Positions 1 through 6,776 of a DNA stretch of 15,742 nt are shown here, in pieces. The notes under the pieces are model-generated. The model saw nothing but the letters and a program-made list of their open reading frames with translations. It was not told where the DNA came from and did no database searches. Origin of the DNA: an uncultured Bacteroides sp. Lineage in GTDB: Bacteria; Bacteroidota; Bacteroidia; Bacteroidales; Bacteroidaceae. The position numbers were made by a program, and so were the translations under genes. Positions within the stretch are counted from its first letter, which is position 1; every line of letters starts with the position of its first letter. The stretch covers positions 1 to 15,742 of the forward strand of contig CALADS010000006.1 in NCBI GenBank assembly GCA_937890825.1. The letters are read 5' to 3'.

Positions 1-192
1 TTGTCCATCGCTCCGGCTGATGCTGTATGCCAGCAACGAATCCTTGGCATTCAAGGCCTTGCACAGCACATTGGCTATACCCTTGCCGCTGGTATCCGTT
101 ACCGCACCCTTAAAAACAATGACTGTTTCCTGCGCCCATATAGACATAGGAAACAGAAGCAGGAAGAAGAATATGTGTATGATCTTTACCAT
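1..192 (-). CDS. Secreted protein with carboxypeptidase-regulatory-like domain (partial, N-terminus only)
   Basis: Sixty-four codons, open from an ATG at 192 to the left edge, so the C-terminal part is missing. Residues 1-21 form a signal peptide: a Lys, then a run of Ile/Phe/Leu, ending in W-A-Q, the usual Bacteroidetes cleavage context. The mature start (V-I-V-F-K-G-A-V-T-D, then S-G-K-G-I-A-N-V, then D-S-L-L-A-Y-S) reads as the first strands of a carboxypeptidase-regulatory-like fold, often found at the front of outer-membrane TonB-dependent or beta-barrel proteins in this phylum. Its ATG overlaps the stop of the upstream GLPGLI gene by 7 nt (ATGGTAA), so the two are probably translationally coupled. 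From experience, GLPGLI genes are often next to such receptor-like genes. The identity of the missing part is inference; the frame, start and signal peptide are seen directly. Confidence 0.75.
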   Translation of the reverse strand, partial: MVKIIHIFFFLLLFPMSIWAQETVIVFKGAVTDTSGKGIANVLCKALNAKDSLLAYSISRSDGQ

Positions 193-1094
193 TGTAGTTC
201 CAGCATATTACTCGGACGCTTCGGGTTATTGGCTTCGGGCGTAACCATTTTGCCGTTTCGCTCCACCTTCATCTTAAATATTTCAAGGCTCAGGTTGTCG
301 TAGTCTTCAATGTCATTGCGATACCCGGTCAAGGCTTTCTCGCGCGAAGTTACTATCAAATCTTGTATATACTTCTTTTTGTAGAGGTACATGGAGGAGT
401 ATTTCGGCATCTTGCCAAAACCGTTGTTGGTAAATATCCAGTTGCGCCGGGTGTCATAGATTTCCATAATCAGACCTGGCAATCCGCCAAACAGGTAAGG
501 ACCGTAAGGAAGCGGAATAGACTCGGTATACCAGGCCACGTAATTCCGCCCGGAGAATGTACAGGTAGCTTTTTTGCAGGGATAATTCTGAATGAGTGTA
601 TCGCCCGGTTCCAACTGCCATTCCATATGGGGAGTCGGATAGGTATATTCGTAGCTCCGTAATATGTCATAGATCTGCACGGTAGTTTGCTGCTTGGCCA
701 GGTCGGTCAGGGTGACAAAGAAATAAGTCCACTTCTCAATAGCCTCCATCCATTCATCGCGTGCCTGTGCGTTGCGGGCATTCCGTTTGCTGGCTGCCAG
801 GTAGTCGTTGATGGAATCAAAGGCCAACCGGTTGTAATCACCAAATAGCAAGTAATTATCCGAAATCATCAGCACCGTCTGTGCTTCTGTATAATCATGG
901 ATTTTAGTAGAATCTTTTCGAAACTTAAGCTGATACATTGCTCCCAGTTTTGCCTGGTCGAAGGCCACCCGTTTCGACTTTTCATAATGATCACCTGTAG
1001 GAGAGAACAAGCGCTGGGCTTGTGAAACCGTAGTCCATAAAGTCAGTGAAATAATGAACAGGATTTTCCAAAGATTAGAAGAAGTATGATTCAT
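186..1094 (-). CDS. GLPGLI family secreted protein
   Basis: A 302-residue protein with an N-terminal signal peptide (hydrophobic I-L-F-I-I-S-L-T-L-W, cleavage after about residue 27, S-Q-A-Q). The signature G-L-P-G-L-I is at residues 204-209, inside the longer family pattern A-W-Y-T-E-S-I-P-x-P-Y-G-P-Y-x-F-G. Two cysteines just before it (C173 and C178) could form a disulfide outside the cytoplasm. The family is confined largely to Bacteroidetes and has no established function; an envelope or periplasmic location follows from the signal peptide. It is transcribed away from the DUF3298 gene, from a well-matched promoter about 165 nt upstream, and its stop codon overlaps the next gene. The length is normal for the family, and the ATG at 1094 directly precedes the signal peptide. 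Confidence 0.9.
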   Translation of the reverse strand: MNHTSSNLWKILFIISLTLWTTVSQAQRLFSPTGDHYEKSKRVAFDQAKLGAMYQLKFRKDSTKIHDYTEAQTVLMISDNYLLFGDYNRLAFDSINDYLAASKRNARNAQARDEWMEAIEKWTYFFVTLTDLAKQQTTVQIYDILRSYEYTYPTPHMEWQLEPGDTLIQNYPCKKATCTFSGRNYVAWYTESIPLPYGPYLFGGLPGLIMEIYDTRRNWIFTNNGFGKMPKYSSMYLYKKKYIQDLIVTSREKALTGYRNDIEDYDNLSLEIFKMKVERNGKMVTPEANNPKRPSNMLELQW

Positions 1095-1256
1095 AGCAAG
1101 AAGCCGTATAGCCGATGCGGAAGCTATTTCGTTTTACAACCGACTTCCCGAAAGTTGTATATTCCTGTTTTCATGCAGTTGAGAAGTTTATACCAAAGGG
1201 ATAAGCTGCATGGGGCATAGTTAGAGGGGATTTCAAAACCATCTAAAGACCGAATA

Positions 1257-1287
1257 CAAAAATAAATTATTTTTCATGAATAGCAAA
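1257..1287 (-). promoter_or_regulatory. Bacteroidetes-type promoter for the GLPGLI gene
   Basis: On the minus strand the -33 element TTTG (1284-1287) is separated by exactly 19 nt from the -7 element TATTTTTG (1257-1264), which fits TAnnTTTG perfectly. Transcription would start near 1250, giving a leader of about 155 nt before the ATG at 1094. Both boxes and their spacing are seen directly; activity is inferred from the known Bacteroides primary-sigma consensus. Confidence 0.75.
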
Positions 1288-1320
1288 GTATTCACAATTA
1301 TTTTTTTAGGAATCAATGGG

Positions 1321-1359
1321 GAATCATGGTATTCAACCCTATTACCTTAGCTATGATTC
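1321..1359. repeat. Inverted repeat, 9-bp arms
   Basis: GAATCATGG (1321-1329) can pair with CTATGATTC (1351-1359) over nine positions including one G-T wobble, leaving a 21-nt loop. It is not followed by a T-run on either strand, so it is not an obvious intrinsic terminator. It could be an operator or part of a structured transcript; its function is unknown. Confidence 0.4.
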
Positions 1360-1400
1360 AACAACCGCTCTCTGACGGGTCAAGTCCGAGTCCTACTGTT

Positions 1401-1433
1401 GGGAGTTGGTTAGGAGTTGGTACGGACTTGGTA
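1401..1433. repeat. Three 11-nt tandem repeats (GGAGTTGGT core)
   Basis: Three consecutive 11-nt units run GGGAGTTGGTT (1401-1411), AGGAGTTGGTA (1412-1422) and CGGACTTGGTA (1423-1433); the following bases begin GGGAGA before the pattern decays. The last unit also forms an 8-bp inverted repeat with CAAGTCCG at 1381-1388. An 11-nt period is close to one helical turn. This could be a slippage-derived tandem repeat, a phased protein-binding array, or part of an intergenic repeat family; the sequence alone does not decide. Confidence 0.6.
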
Positions 1434-1479
1434 GGGAGAAGACCCTGAGAAGATAGAACCGAAAAGTGAGGTATACGAT

Positions 1480-1559
1480 GCAAGCAGTTGCATCGTGCCA
1501 CGCAACCGCTTGCATTCCCACTTGCAACCGCTTGCATAAAGCAGAGCAACCGACTGCAT
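1480..1559. repeat. Four-copy array of TGCAA-N4-TTGCA-like dyads, 22-nt period
   Basis: Four related 14-mers begin at 1480, 1502, 1524 and 1546, exactly 22 nt apart. The first is GCAAGCAGTTGCAT, the second and third are both GCAACCGCTTGCAT, and the fourth is GCAACCGACTGCAT. Each has a dyad core GCAA-N4-TTGC (partly degraded in the fourth), and the first sits in a perfect 8-bp hairpin with a GCAG loop (1476-1495). The 8-nt spacers between copies are unrelated to each other. The central CG and flanking TGCAA/TTGCA resemble LacI/GalR-type operators. The array ends about 30 nt upstream of the -33 box of the DUF3298 gene, so it could bind a regulator cooperatively; it could instead be an intergenic repeat family. 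No LacI-family gene is in the window. Confidence 0.7.
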
Positions 1560-1589
1560 AATTTTCCGTGAAAAATAAGCGGCTTCTTA

Positions 1590-1620
1590 TTTCATACTTC
1601 AGTTTAAAACTCTATATTTG
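1590..1620 (+). promoter_or_regulatory. Bacteroidetes-type promoter for the DUF3298-rsmG-MBL-gcvP unit
   Basis: The -7 element TATATTTG (1613-1620) matches TAnnTTTG exactly, and a one-mismatch -33 element TTTC (1590-1593) lies 19 nt upstream. Transcription would begin near 1627, giving a leader of about 43 nt before the ATG at 1670. This is the only good promoter seen upstream of the four-gene plus-strand unit. Confidence 0.7.
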
Positions 1621-1669
1621 CGTTAGCGTGTACAAACACCTTATAAATTATTAACAAACAAATGAGGAT

Positions 1670-2503
1670 ATGAAATTACATTCTGTCAGCCTTATCGGCC
1701 TTCTGATTACAGCAAGCGCCATTTTATTCTCCTGCCACAACATAATGAATAAAAACTATGGTGCGCTGGAAATGGACAGCATATGTCTGAACGAAACGAC
1801 TCACCTATTCGGTGATACGGCCAAACCGGCCTGCAACCTAACGGTAAACTTTTCTTATGTGAAACAGGCAGAACGACCGGAACTGAAAGACAGCCTGAAC
1901 CGGCTGTTTCTGGCCACTTGCTTAGGCGAAAACTTTCAGGGCACAGATCCGGAACAAGCTCTCCGCCTTTATGCACGCGAATATGCCCGCGAATACCGTC
2001 AAGACTTGGAGCCTACCTATCTGGAAGAAAAAGAGGAAGACAACGTAGGTGCCTGGTATTCATACTACCGTAATCTTACCAGCAACGTGCAGTATTATGA
2101 AAATGAAATCTTGGTATATCGCTACCGCTATGAAGAATATACAGGAGGTGCGCATGGTATCTATACCACTCATTTTCTGAATCTCAACTTAAAGACCATG
2201 AAACCGGCGCATTTGAATGACCTCTTTACTGCAGATGCCGACGAGGCACTGACAGACCTGCTGTGGAATCAGTTGATGGCCGATAACCGGGTGGCCAGCC
2301 GCGAAGAGCTGGAAGACCTGGGATATACCAGCACGGGCGAACTGACGCCTACAGAAAACTTCTTTTTGAGCAAGGAAGGCATTACTTTCTATTATAATGT
2401 ATATGAAATAGCCCCTTACGTAATGGGACCGATACAGATTTCACTGCCCTGGGAAATGGTGCAGCATCTGCGCAACCATACGGAAGAGCCCAACATCAAT
2501 TAA
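1670..2503 (+). CDS. DUF3298 domain lipoprotein (RsiV-like C-terminal fold)
   Basis: A 277-residue predicted lipoprotein: Lys at position 3, a hydrophobic segment (residues 8-20) and a lipobox L-F-S-C with the acylated Cys at 22. The mature protein has the DUF4163/DUF3298 arrangement: a strand-rich N-terminal part, the diagnostic T-G-G-A-H-G motif at 158-163 followed by N-L-N-L-K-T, and a C-terminal segment with Y-E-I-A-P-Y-V-M-G-P and I-S-L-P-W. The same fold forms the extracytoplasmic part of the anti-sigma factor RsiV, where it binds lysozyme. Here there is no cytoplasmic anti-sigma domain and no sigma-factor gene nearby, so a signalling role is not supported; a surface or periplasmic binding role is plausible. 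It heads the plus-strand unit, 12 nt before rsmG. GAGG six nt upstream supports the start. Confidence 0.88.
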   Translation: MKLHSVSLIGLLITASAILFSCHNIMNKNYGALEMDSICLNETTHLFGDTAKPACNLTVNFSYVKQAERPELKDSLNRLFLATCLGENFQGTDPEQALRLYAREYAREYRQDLEPTYLEEKEEDNVGAWYSYYRNLTSNVQYYENEILVYRYRYEEYTGGAHGIYTTHFLNLNLKTMKPAHLNDLFTADADEALTDLLWNQLMADNRVASREELEDLGYTSTGELTPTENFFLSKEGITFYYNVYEIAPYVMGPIQISLPWEMVQHLRNHTEEPNIN

Positions 2504-2515
2504 TATTCTTATCTG

Positions 2516-3136
2516 ATGGAACAAATACTGAAATATTTTCCCCACCTGACCGAAGAACAGCAAAAGCAGCTGTCGGCTCTCTATGAACTTTACGCCGATT
2601 GGAACAGCAAAATCAATGTTATATCGCGCAAGGATATCGGCAATCTGTACGAGCATCACGTACTCCACTCGCTGGGTATTGCCAAGGTAATCAACTTCCG
2701 ACCGGGGTCGGAAGTCATGGACCTAGGCACCGGAGGCGGATTTCCCGGCATACCGCTGGCTATCCTTTTCCCAGACACCCGATTCAGGCTGGTGGACAGC
2801 ATCGGGAAAAAGCTGAAAGTGGCTGCCGGTGTGGCACAAAGCATCGGACTGAAAAATGTAAGCGTCTGCCATGAAAGAGCCGAAGATGAAAAAGGCCGCT
2901 TCGACTTTGTGGTGAGCCGGGCCGTGATGCCCCTGCCCGACCTCATGAAAATTATCGGCAAAAACATCCGCAAAGAACAGCAGAATGCCTTGCCCAACGG
3001 ACTCATCTGCCTGAAAGGCGGTGAATTGCAGCAAGAAGTACAGCCGTTCAAACACAAAGCTACGCTCTGGAACCTGAGCGAATTCTTTGAAGAGGAATTT
3101 TTTGAAACCAAAAAAATAGTCTACGTACCGATGTAA
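2516..3136 (+). CDS. rsmG: 16S rRNA (guanine(527)-N(7))-methyltransferase RsmG
   Basis: A 206-residue class I SAM-dependent methyltransferase that makes m7G527 in the 530 loop of 16S rRNA; loss of this modification in other bacteria gives low-level streptomycin resistance. The family signature is clear: W-N-S-K-I-N-V-I-S-R-K-D-I at about 29-41, H-H-V-L-H-S-L at 47-53, the SAM-binding motif D-L-G-T-G-G-G-F-P-G at 69-78, and F-D-F-V-V-S-R-A-V with P-L-P-D-L further on. The length is normal for the family. It starts 12 nt after the DUF3298 stop and ends 18 nt before the MBL hydrolase, so cotranscription is likely. Acts in the cytoplasm on assembling small subunits. Identification is secure. Confidence 0.96.
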   Translation: MEQILKYFPHLTEEQQKQLSALYELYADWNSKINVISRKDIGNLYEHHVLHSLGIAKVINFRPGSEVMDLGTGGGFPGIPLAILFPDTRFRLVDSIGKKLKVAAGVAQSIGLKNVSVCHERAEDEKGRFDFVVSRAVMPLPDLMKIIGKNIRKEQQNALPNGLICLKGGELQQEVQPFKHKATLWNLSEFFEEEFFETKKIVYVPM

Positions 3137-3154
3137 CACATTAACAACTACACT

Positions 3155-3793
3155 ATGAAAATAAAAAGATTTGAATTCAATATGTTTCCGGTGAACTGCT
3201 ACGTGCTGTGGGATGAAACCCTGGAAGCGGTAGTCATAGACCCGGGATGCTTTTATGAAGAAGAAAAACAGGCCCTCAAGAAGTTTATTGAGAATAATCA
3301 CCTGAACGTGAAACATCTGCTCAATACACACCTCCATCTGGACCACATCTTCGGCAATCCTTTCTTACTGAAAGAATACGGACTGAAAGCCGAGGCCAAC
3401 AAGGCCGATGAGTTTTGGATAGATGAGGCACCCAAGCAGAGCAGAATGTTCGGATTTCAACTGCAGGAGGCTCCCGTTCCACTGGGAAACTACCTGCACG
3501 ACGGAGACATCATCCAGTTTGGCAACACCACGCTGGAGGCCATTCATGTGCCGGGCCATTCGCCGGGAAGCCTGGTATTCTATTGTGCAGCCGAACATTG
3601 TATGTTCTCGGGCGACGTACTCTTTCAAGGAAGCATCGGACGTGCCGACCTGGCAGGAGGCAACTTTGATGACTTGATAGAGCACATCTGTAGCCGACTC
3701 TTTGTGCTGCCCAACGAAACGGTAGTATATCCCGGACACGGAGCACCCACTACCATCGGTATCGAAAAAGCCGAGAACCCTTTCTTCCGGTAA
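3155..3793 (+). CDS. MBL-fold metallo-hydrolase (glyoxalase II-like)
   Basis: A 212-residue metallo-beta-lactamase-fold enzyme. Metal ligands of the binuclear site are all visible: T-H-L-H-L-D-H gives H59, H61, D63 and H64; V-P-G-H-S-P-G gives H135; S-G-D gives D154; and Y-P-G-H-G gives H195. The arrangement is that of YcbL/glyoxalase II-like hydrolases, and the F-Q-G-S-I-G-R-A-D segment after the bridging Asp is typical. The length stops after the catalytic domain, without the C-terminal glutathione-thioester-binding helices of true glyoxalase II, so the substrate is probably not an acylglutathione; other thioesters are possible. Cytoplasmic, with no signal peptide. It lies 18 nt after rsmG and 68 nt before gcvP. 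Family sure, substrate unknown. Confidence 0.92.
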   Translation: MKIKRFEFNMFPVNCYVLWDETLEAVVIDPGCFYEEEKQALKKFIENNHLNVKHLLNTHLHLDHIFGNPFLLKEYGLKAEANKADEFWIDEAPKQSRMFGFQLQEAPVPLGNYLHDGDIIQFGNTTLEAIHVPGHSPGSLVFYCAAEHCMFSGDVLFQGSIGRADLAGGNFDDLIEHICSRLFVLPNETVVYPGHGAPTTIGIEKAENPFFR

Positions 3794-3801
3794 AGGAAAC
3801 C

Positions 3802-3829
3802 CTCTCCTGCACCTACCCATACAGGAGAG
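3802..3829 (+). promoter_or_regulatory. Hairpin in the MBL hydrolase-gcvP gap
   Basis: CTCTCCTG (3802-3809) and CAGGAGAG (3822-3829) form a perfect 8-bp stem with a 12-nt loop in the 68-nt gap before gcvP. No T-run follows, so it is not a standard intrinsic terminator. It may be an RNA-processing or stability element that sets gcvP expression apart from the upstream genes. No glycine-riboswitch-like sequence is seen here, and no TAnnTTTG box precedes gcvP. Confidence 0.5.
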
Positions 3830-3861
3830 ACTACCCAAAGCCTATTTAACTGAAATGAGAT

Positions 3862-6711
3862 ATGAAAAACGATTACTTATTTAAACGCCACATCGGCATC
3901 AACCCGTCGGATGAAGCTGCCATGCTACAGAAGATTGGAGTGAATACCCTCGATGAACTCATCGACCGCACCTTGCCGAAGAACATTCGTCTGCAGGAAC
4001 CACTTGCCCTGGAGCCCGCCCTCACTGAATATGAGTTTGCCAAACACATTGCGTCGCTGGCAGCCAAAAACAAACTGTATACTTCATACATTGGCATGGG
4101 GTGGTACAACACCATTACGCCGGCAGTAATCCAGCGCAACGTGTTCGAGAATCCCGTGTGGTATACTTCATATACGCCCTATCAGACGGAGGTGTCGCAG
4201 GGACGACTGGAAGCTCTGATGAATTTTCAGACCGTGATTTCCGACCTTACCGGTATGCCGCTGGCCAACTGCTCGCTGCTGGATGAAGCTACGGCCGCAG
4301 CTGAAGCTGTAACCATGATGTATGGGCTCCGCAGCCGAAACCAACAGAAGGCGGGGGCCAACGTGGTGTTCATTGATGAAAATATATTCCCGCAGACGCT
4401 GGCTGTAATCACTACACGGGCACTACCGCAAGGTATCACCATCCGCACCGGTAAATTCAATGAACTGGAATTTACTCCCGAACTCTTTGCCTGCGTGGTG
4501 CAATATCCCAATGCCAGCGGTAACATAGAGGATTACCGGGAATTTGTGGAAAAAGCACATACTGCCGACTGTAAAGTGGCCGTAGCTGCCGATATTCTGA
4601 GTCTGGCACTGCTCACTCCTCCGGGAGAATGGGGAGCAGACATCGTGTTCGGCTCTTCACAACGCTTGGGAACGCCGATGTTCTATGGCGGGCCGTCGGC
4701 TGCTTACTTTGCCACACGCGACGAGTATAAGCGCAATATGCCGGGACGCATCATCGGATGGTCGAAAGACAAGTATGGAAAGCCTTGCTACCGCATGGCA
4801 CTGCAAACCCGCGAACAGCACATCAAGCGCGAAAAGGCAACTTCGAACATCTGCACGGCACAAGCACTGCTGGCCGTTATGGCAGGGTTCTATGCCGTAT
4901 ATCACGGACCGGAAGGCATCCGGCAAATCGCTGTCCGCATCCACAGCATCACTGCATTCTTAGACCACAGCATCAGTCTACTAGGATACCGACAACTGAA
5001 TGCCCACTACTTCGATACCCTGCGCTTTGCGCTGCCCGATACCCTGTCTGCCCAACAGATACGCACCATTGCACTGAGCAAGGAAGTGAATCTGCGCTAT
5101 TTTGAAAACGGGGATGTAGGGCTGAGCATTGATGAAACGACCGACCTGGAAGACCTCAATGTGTTGCTCTCTATCTTTGCCATCGCTGCCGGAAAAGACT
5201 GGCAGAAAGTGACGGATATTCCCGAAGTATGCCGCATTCCGGATGCCATGAAGCGAACCAGTGCTTACCTCACTCACGAGGTGTTCCAACGCTATCATAC
5301 CGAAACGGAAATGATGCGCTATCTGAAACGCCTGGACCGGAAGGACATTTCACTGGCTCACTCTATGATTTCATTGGGTTCGTGCACCATGAAACTCAAT
5401 GCTGCCGCTGAAATGCTGCCGCTGAGCCGGCCCGAATTTATGAACCTGCATCCTTTGGTGCCGGAAGACCAAGCATTGGGTTATCGTGAACTGATTCATA
5501 ACCTCAGCGAAGACCTTAAAATCATCACAGGATTTGCCGGTGTCAGCCTGCAGCCTAATTCCGGCGCCGCCGGCGAATATACCGGCCTGCGTGTTATCCG
5601 GGCGTACCTGGAAAGCATCGGCCAGGGACACCGGAACAAGATTCTGATTCCAGCATCGGCTCATGGCACCAATCCTGCTTCGGCTGTACAAGCCGGATTT
5701 ACCACGGTGACTTGTGCATGCGATGAGCAAGGTAACGTAAGCATGGACGACCTGCGCGCCAAGGCGGAAGCCCATAAGGACGAACTGGCTGCACTGATGA
5801 TTACGTATCCGTCTACACACGGTATCTTTGAAACTGAAATTGTAGAAATATGCCGCATTATTCATGCCTGCGGTGCCCAAGTGTACATGGATGGAGCCAA
5901 CATGAATGCCCAGGTAGGACTGACCAACCCTGGATTCATAGGTGCAGACGTGTGTCACCTCAACCTGCACAAGACGTTTGCTTCACCTCATGGCGGCGGC
6001 GGACCCGGAGTAGGCCCTATCTGCGTGGCTAAGCACTTGGTTCCTTTCCTGCCCGGTCACTGTTACTTTGGCAATGCAGCCAACGAAGTATCTTCTGCTC
6101 CGTTTGGCAGCGCAGGAATCCTGCCTATTACCTACGGATATATACGCATGATGGGTACAGAAGGACTGACACGTGCCACAAAAATAGCTATTCTCAATGC
6201 CAACTATCTGGCTGCTTGCCTAAATGACACCTACGGCATTGTGTACCGGGGTGCTACAGGCTTTGTGGGTCATGAAATGATTTTGGAATGCCGCAAAATA
6301 CAGGAAGAAACAGGTATCAGTGAAAACGATATAGCCAAACGTCTGATGGACTATGGCTACCATGCACCAACGCTCTCCTTCCCGGTACACGGCACGCTGA
6401 TGATAGAACCGACCGAAAGCGAAAGCCTCAGCGAACTGGATAACTTCCTGGAAGTGATGCACACCATCTGGCAGGAAATACAAGAAATAAAAGAAGGAAA
6501 ATATCCGAAAGAGGACAATGTGCTGGTAAATGCTCCACACCCTGAATATGAGGTGGTAAGCGATGAATGGAATCACTGCTATTCTCGTGAAAAAGCTGCT
6601 TACCCCACAGAGAGTGTACGAAACAATAAATTCTGGGTGAATGTAGCCCGGGTAGATAATACCTTGGGCGACCGTCACCTGCTACCCACTTGCTACGGAT
6701 GCTTCGAATAG
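3862..6711 (+). CDS. gcvP: Glycine dehydrogenase (decarboxylating), glycine cleavage system P protein
   Basis: A 949-residue single-chain P protein. It decarboxylates glycine with PLP and transfers the aminomethyl group to the lipoyl arm of the H protein, feeding one-carbon units to tetrahydrofolate. The N-terminal half (about 1-430) begins with the usual R-H-I-G region and contains Y-T-P-Y-Q-T-E-V-S-Q-G-R-L-E. The C-terminal half holds S-L-G-S-C-T-M-K-L-N (about 504-513), Q-P-N-S-G-A-A-G-E, A-H-G-T-N-P-A-S-A and the PLP site H-L-N-L-H-K-T-F with Schiff-base lysine K704, followed by the glycine-rich loop H-G-G-G-G-P-G. Full family length, fused alpha-beta form. The gcvT, gcvH and lpd partners are not in the window. 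It is last in the plus-strand unit and ends at a shared terminator. An out-of-frame ATG lies 9 nt upstream of the chosen start; the RHIG N-terminus confirms the frame. Confidence 0.98.
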   Translation: MKNDYLFKRHIGINPSDEAAMLQKIGVNTLDELIDRTLPKNIRLQEPLALEPALTEYEFAKHIASLAAKNKLYTSYIGMGWYNTITPAVIQRNVFENPVWYTSYTPYQTEVSQGRLEALMNFQTVISDLTGMPLANCSLLDEATAAAEAVTMMYGLRSRNQQKAGANVVFIDENIFPQTLAVITTRALPQGITIRTGKFNELEFTPELFACVVQYPNASGNIEDYREFVEKAHTADCKVAVAADILSLALLTPPGEWGADIVFGSSQRLGTPMFYGGPSAAYFATRDEYKRNMPGRIIGWSKDKYGKPCYRMALQTREQHIKREKATSNICTAQALLAVMAGFYAVYHGPEGIRQIAVRIHSITAFLDHSISLLGYRQLNAHYFDTLRFALPDTLSAQQIRTIALSKEVNLRYFENGDVGLSIDETTDLEDLNVLLSIFAIAAGKDWQKVTDIPEVCRIPDAMKRTSAYLTHEVFQRYHTETEMMRYLKRLDRKDISLAHSMISLGSCTMKLNAAAEMLPLSRPEFMNLHPLVPEDQALGYRELIHNLSEDLKIITGFAGVSLQPNSGAAGEYTGLRVIRAYLESIGQGHRNKILIPASAHGTNPASAVQAGFTTVTCACDEQGNVSMDDLRAKAEAHKDELAALMITYPSTHGIFETEIVEICRIIHACGAQVYMDGANMNAQVGLTNPGFIGADVCHLNLHKTFASPHGGGGPGVGPICVAKHLVPFLPGHCYFGNAANEVSSAPFGSAGILPITYGYIRMMGTEGLTRATKIAILNANYLAACLNDTYGIVYRGATGFVGHEMILECRKIQEETGISENDIAKRLMDYGYHAPTLSFPVHGTLMIEPTESESLSELDNFLEVMHTIWQEIQEIKEGKYPKEDNVLVNAPHPEYEVVSDEWNHCYSREKAAYPTESVRNNKFWVNVARVDNTLGDRHLLPTCYGCFE

Positions 6712-6723
6712 CATAGATATAAT

Positions 6724-6758
6724 AATAAAGGGATACCACTCTGCGGTATCCCTTTATT
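6724..6758. terminator. Bidirectional intrinsic terminator between gcvP and ugd
   Basis: AATAAAGGGATACC (6724-6737) pairs perfectly with GGTATCCCTTTATT (6745-6758), a 14-bp stem with a 7-nt loop. Its A/T-rich outer arms supply T-rich tails on both strands. It lies between the stops of convergent gcvP (6711) and ugd (6777), so it can end both transcripts. Confidence 0.9.
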
Positions 6759-6776
6759 GTATTCCAGATGCCTTTA

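Larger units (their letters stand above)
1095..1669. other. Divergent intergenic region rich in short repeats
   Basis: This 575-nt stretch between two divergent genes shows no convincing coding sequence. It holds the GLPGLI promoter (1257-1287), an inverted repeat (1321-1359), three 11-nt tandem units (1401-1433) flanked by an inverted repeat (1381-1388 with 1423-1430), a four-copy array of 22-nt-phased dyads (1480-1559), and the promoter of the DUF3298 gene (1590-1620). A 63-codon open frame across the repeats on the minus strand has no start signal, no recognisable protein features and a composition dictated by the repeats, so it is not annotated. Confidence 0.8.

Noticed and set aside
1358..1549. 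63-codon open frame on the minus strand across the repeats
   Set aside because: Its sequence is dictated by the tandem repeats and dyads, with no recognisable domain, signal or ribosome-binding site.
1480..1559. CRISPR array
   Set aside because: The repeat is only 14 nt, the spacers only 8 nt, and no cas gene is nearby; the dyad form fits binding sites or an intergenic repeat instead.
2723..3346. 207-codon antisense frame over rsmG and the MBL gene
   Set aside because: It is a shadow of two clearly identified genes, and its translation shows no family features.
3794..3861. Glycine riboswitch before gcvP
   Set aside because: The gap is only 68 nt and contains a simple hairpin; it is too short for a glycine riboswitch and lacks its conserved core.
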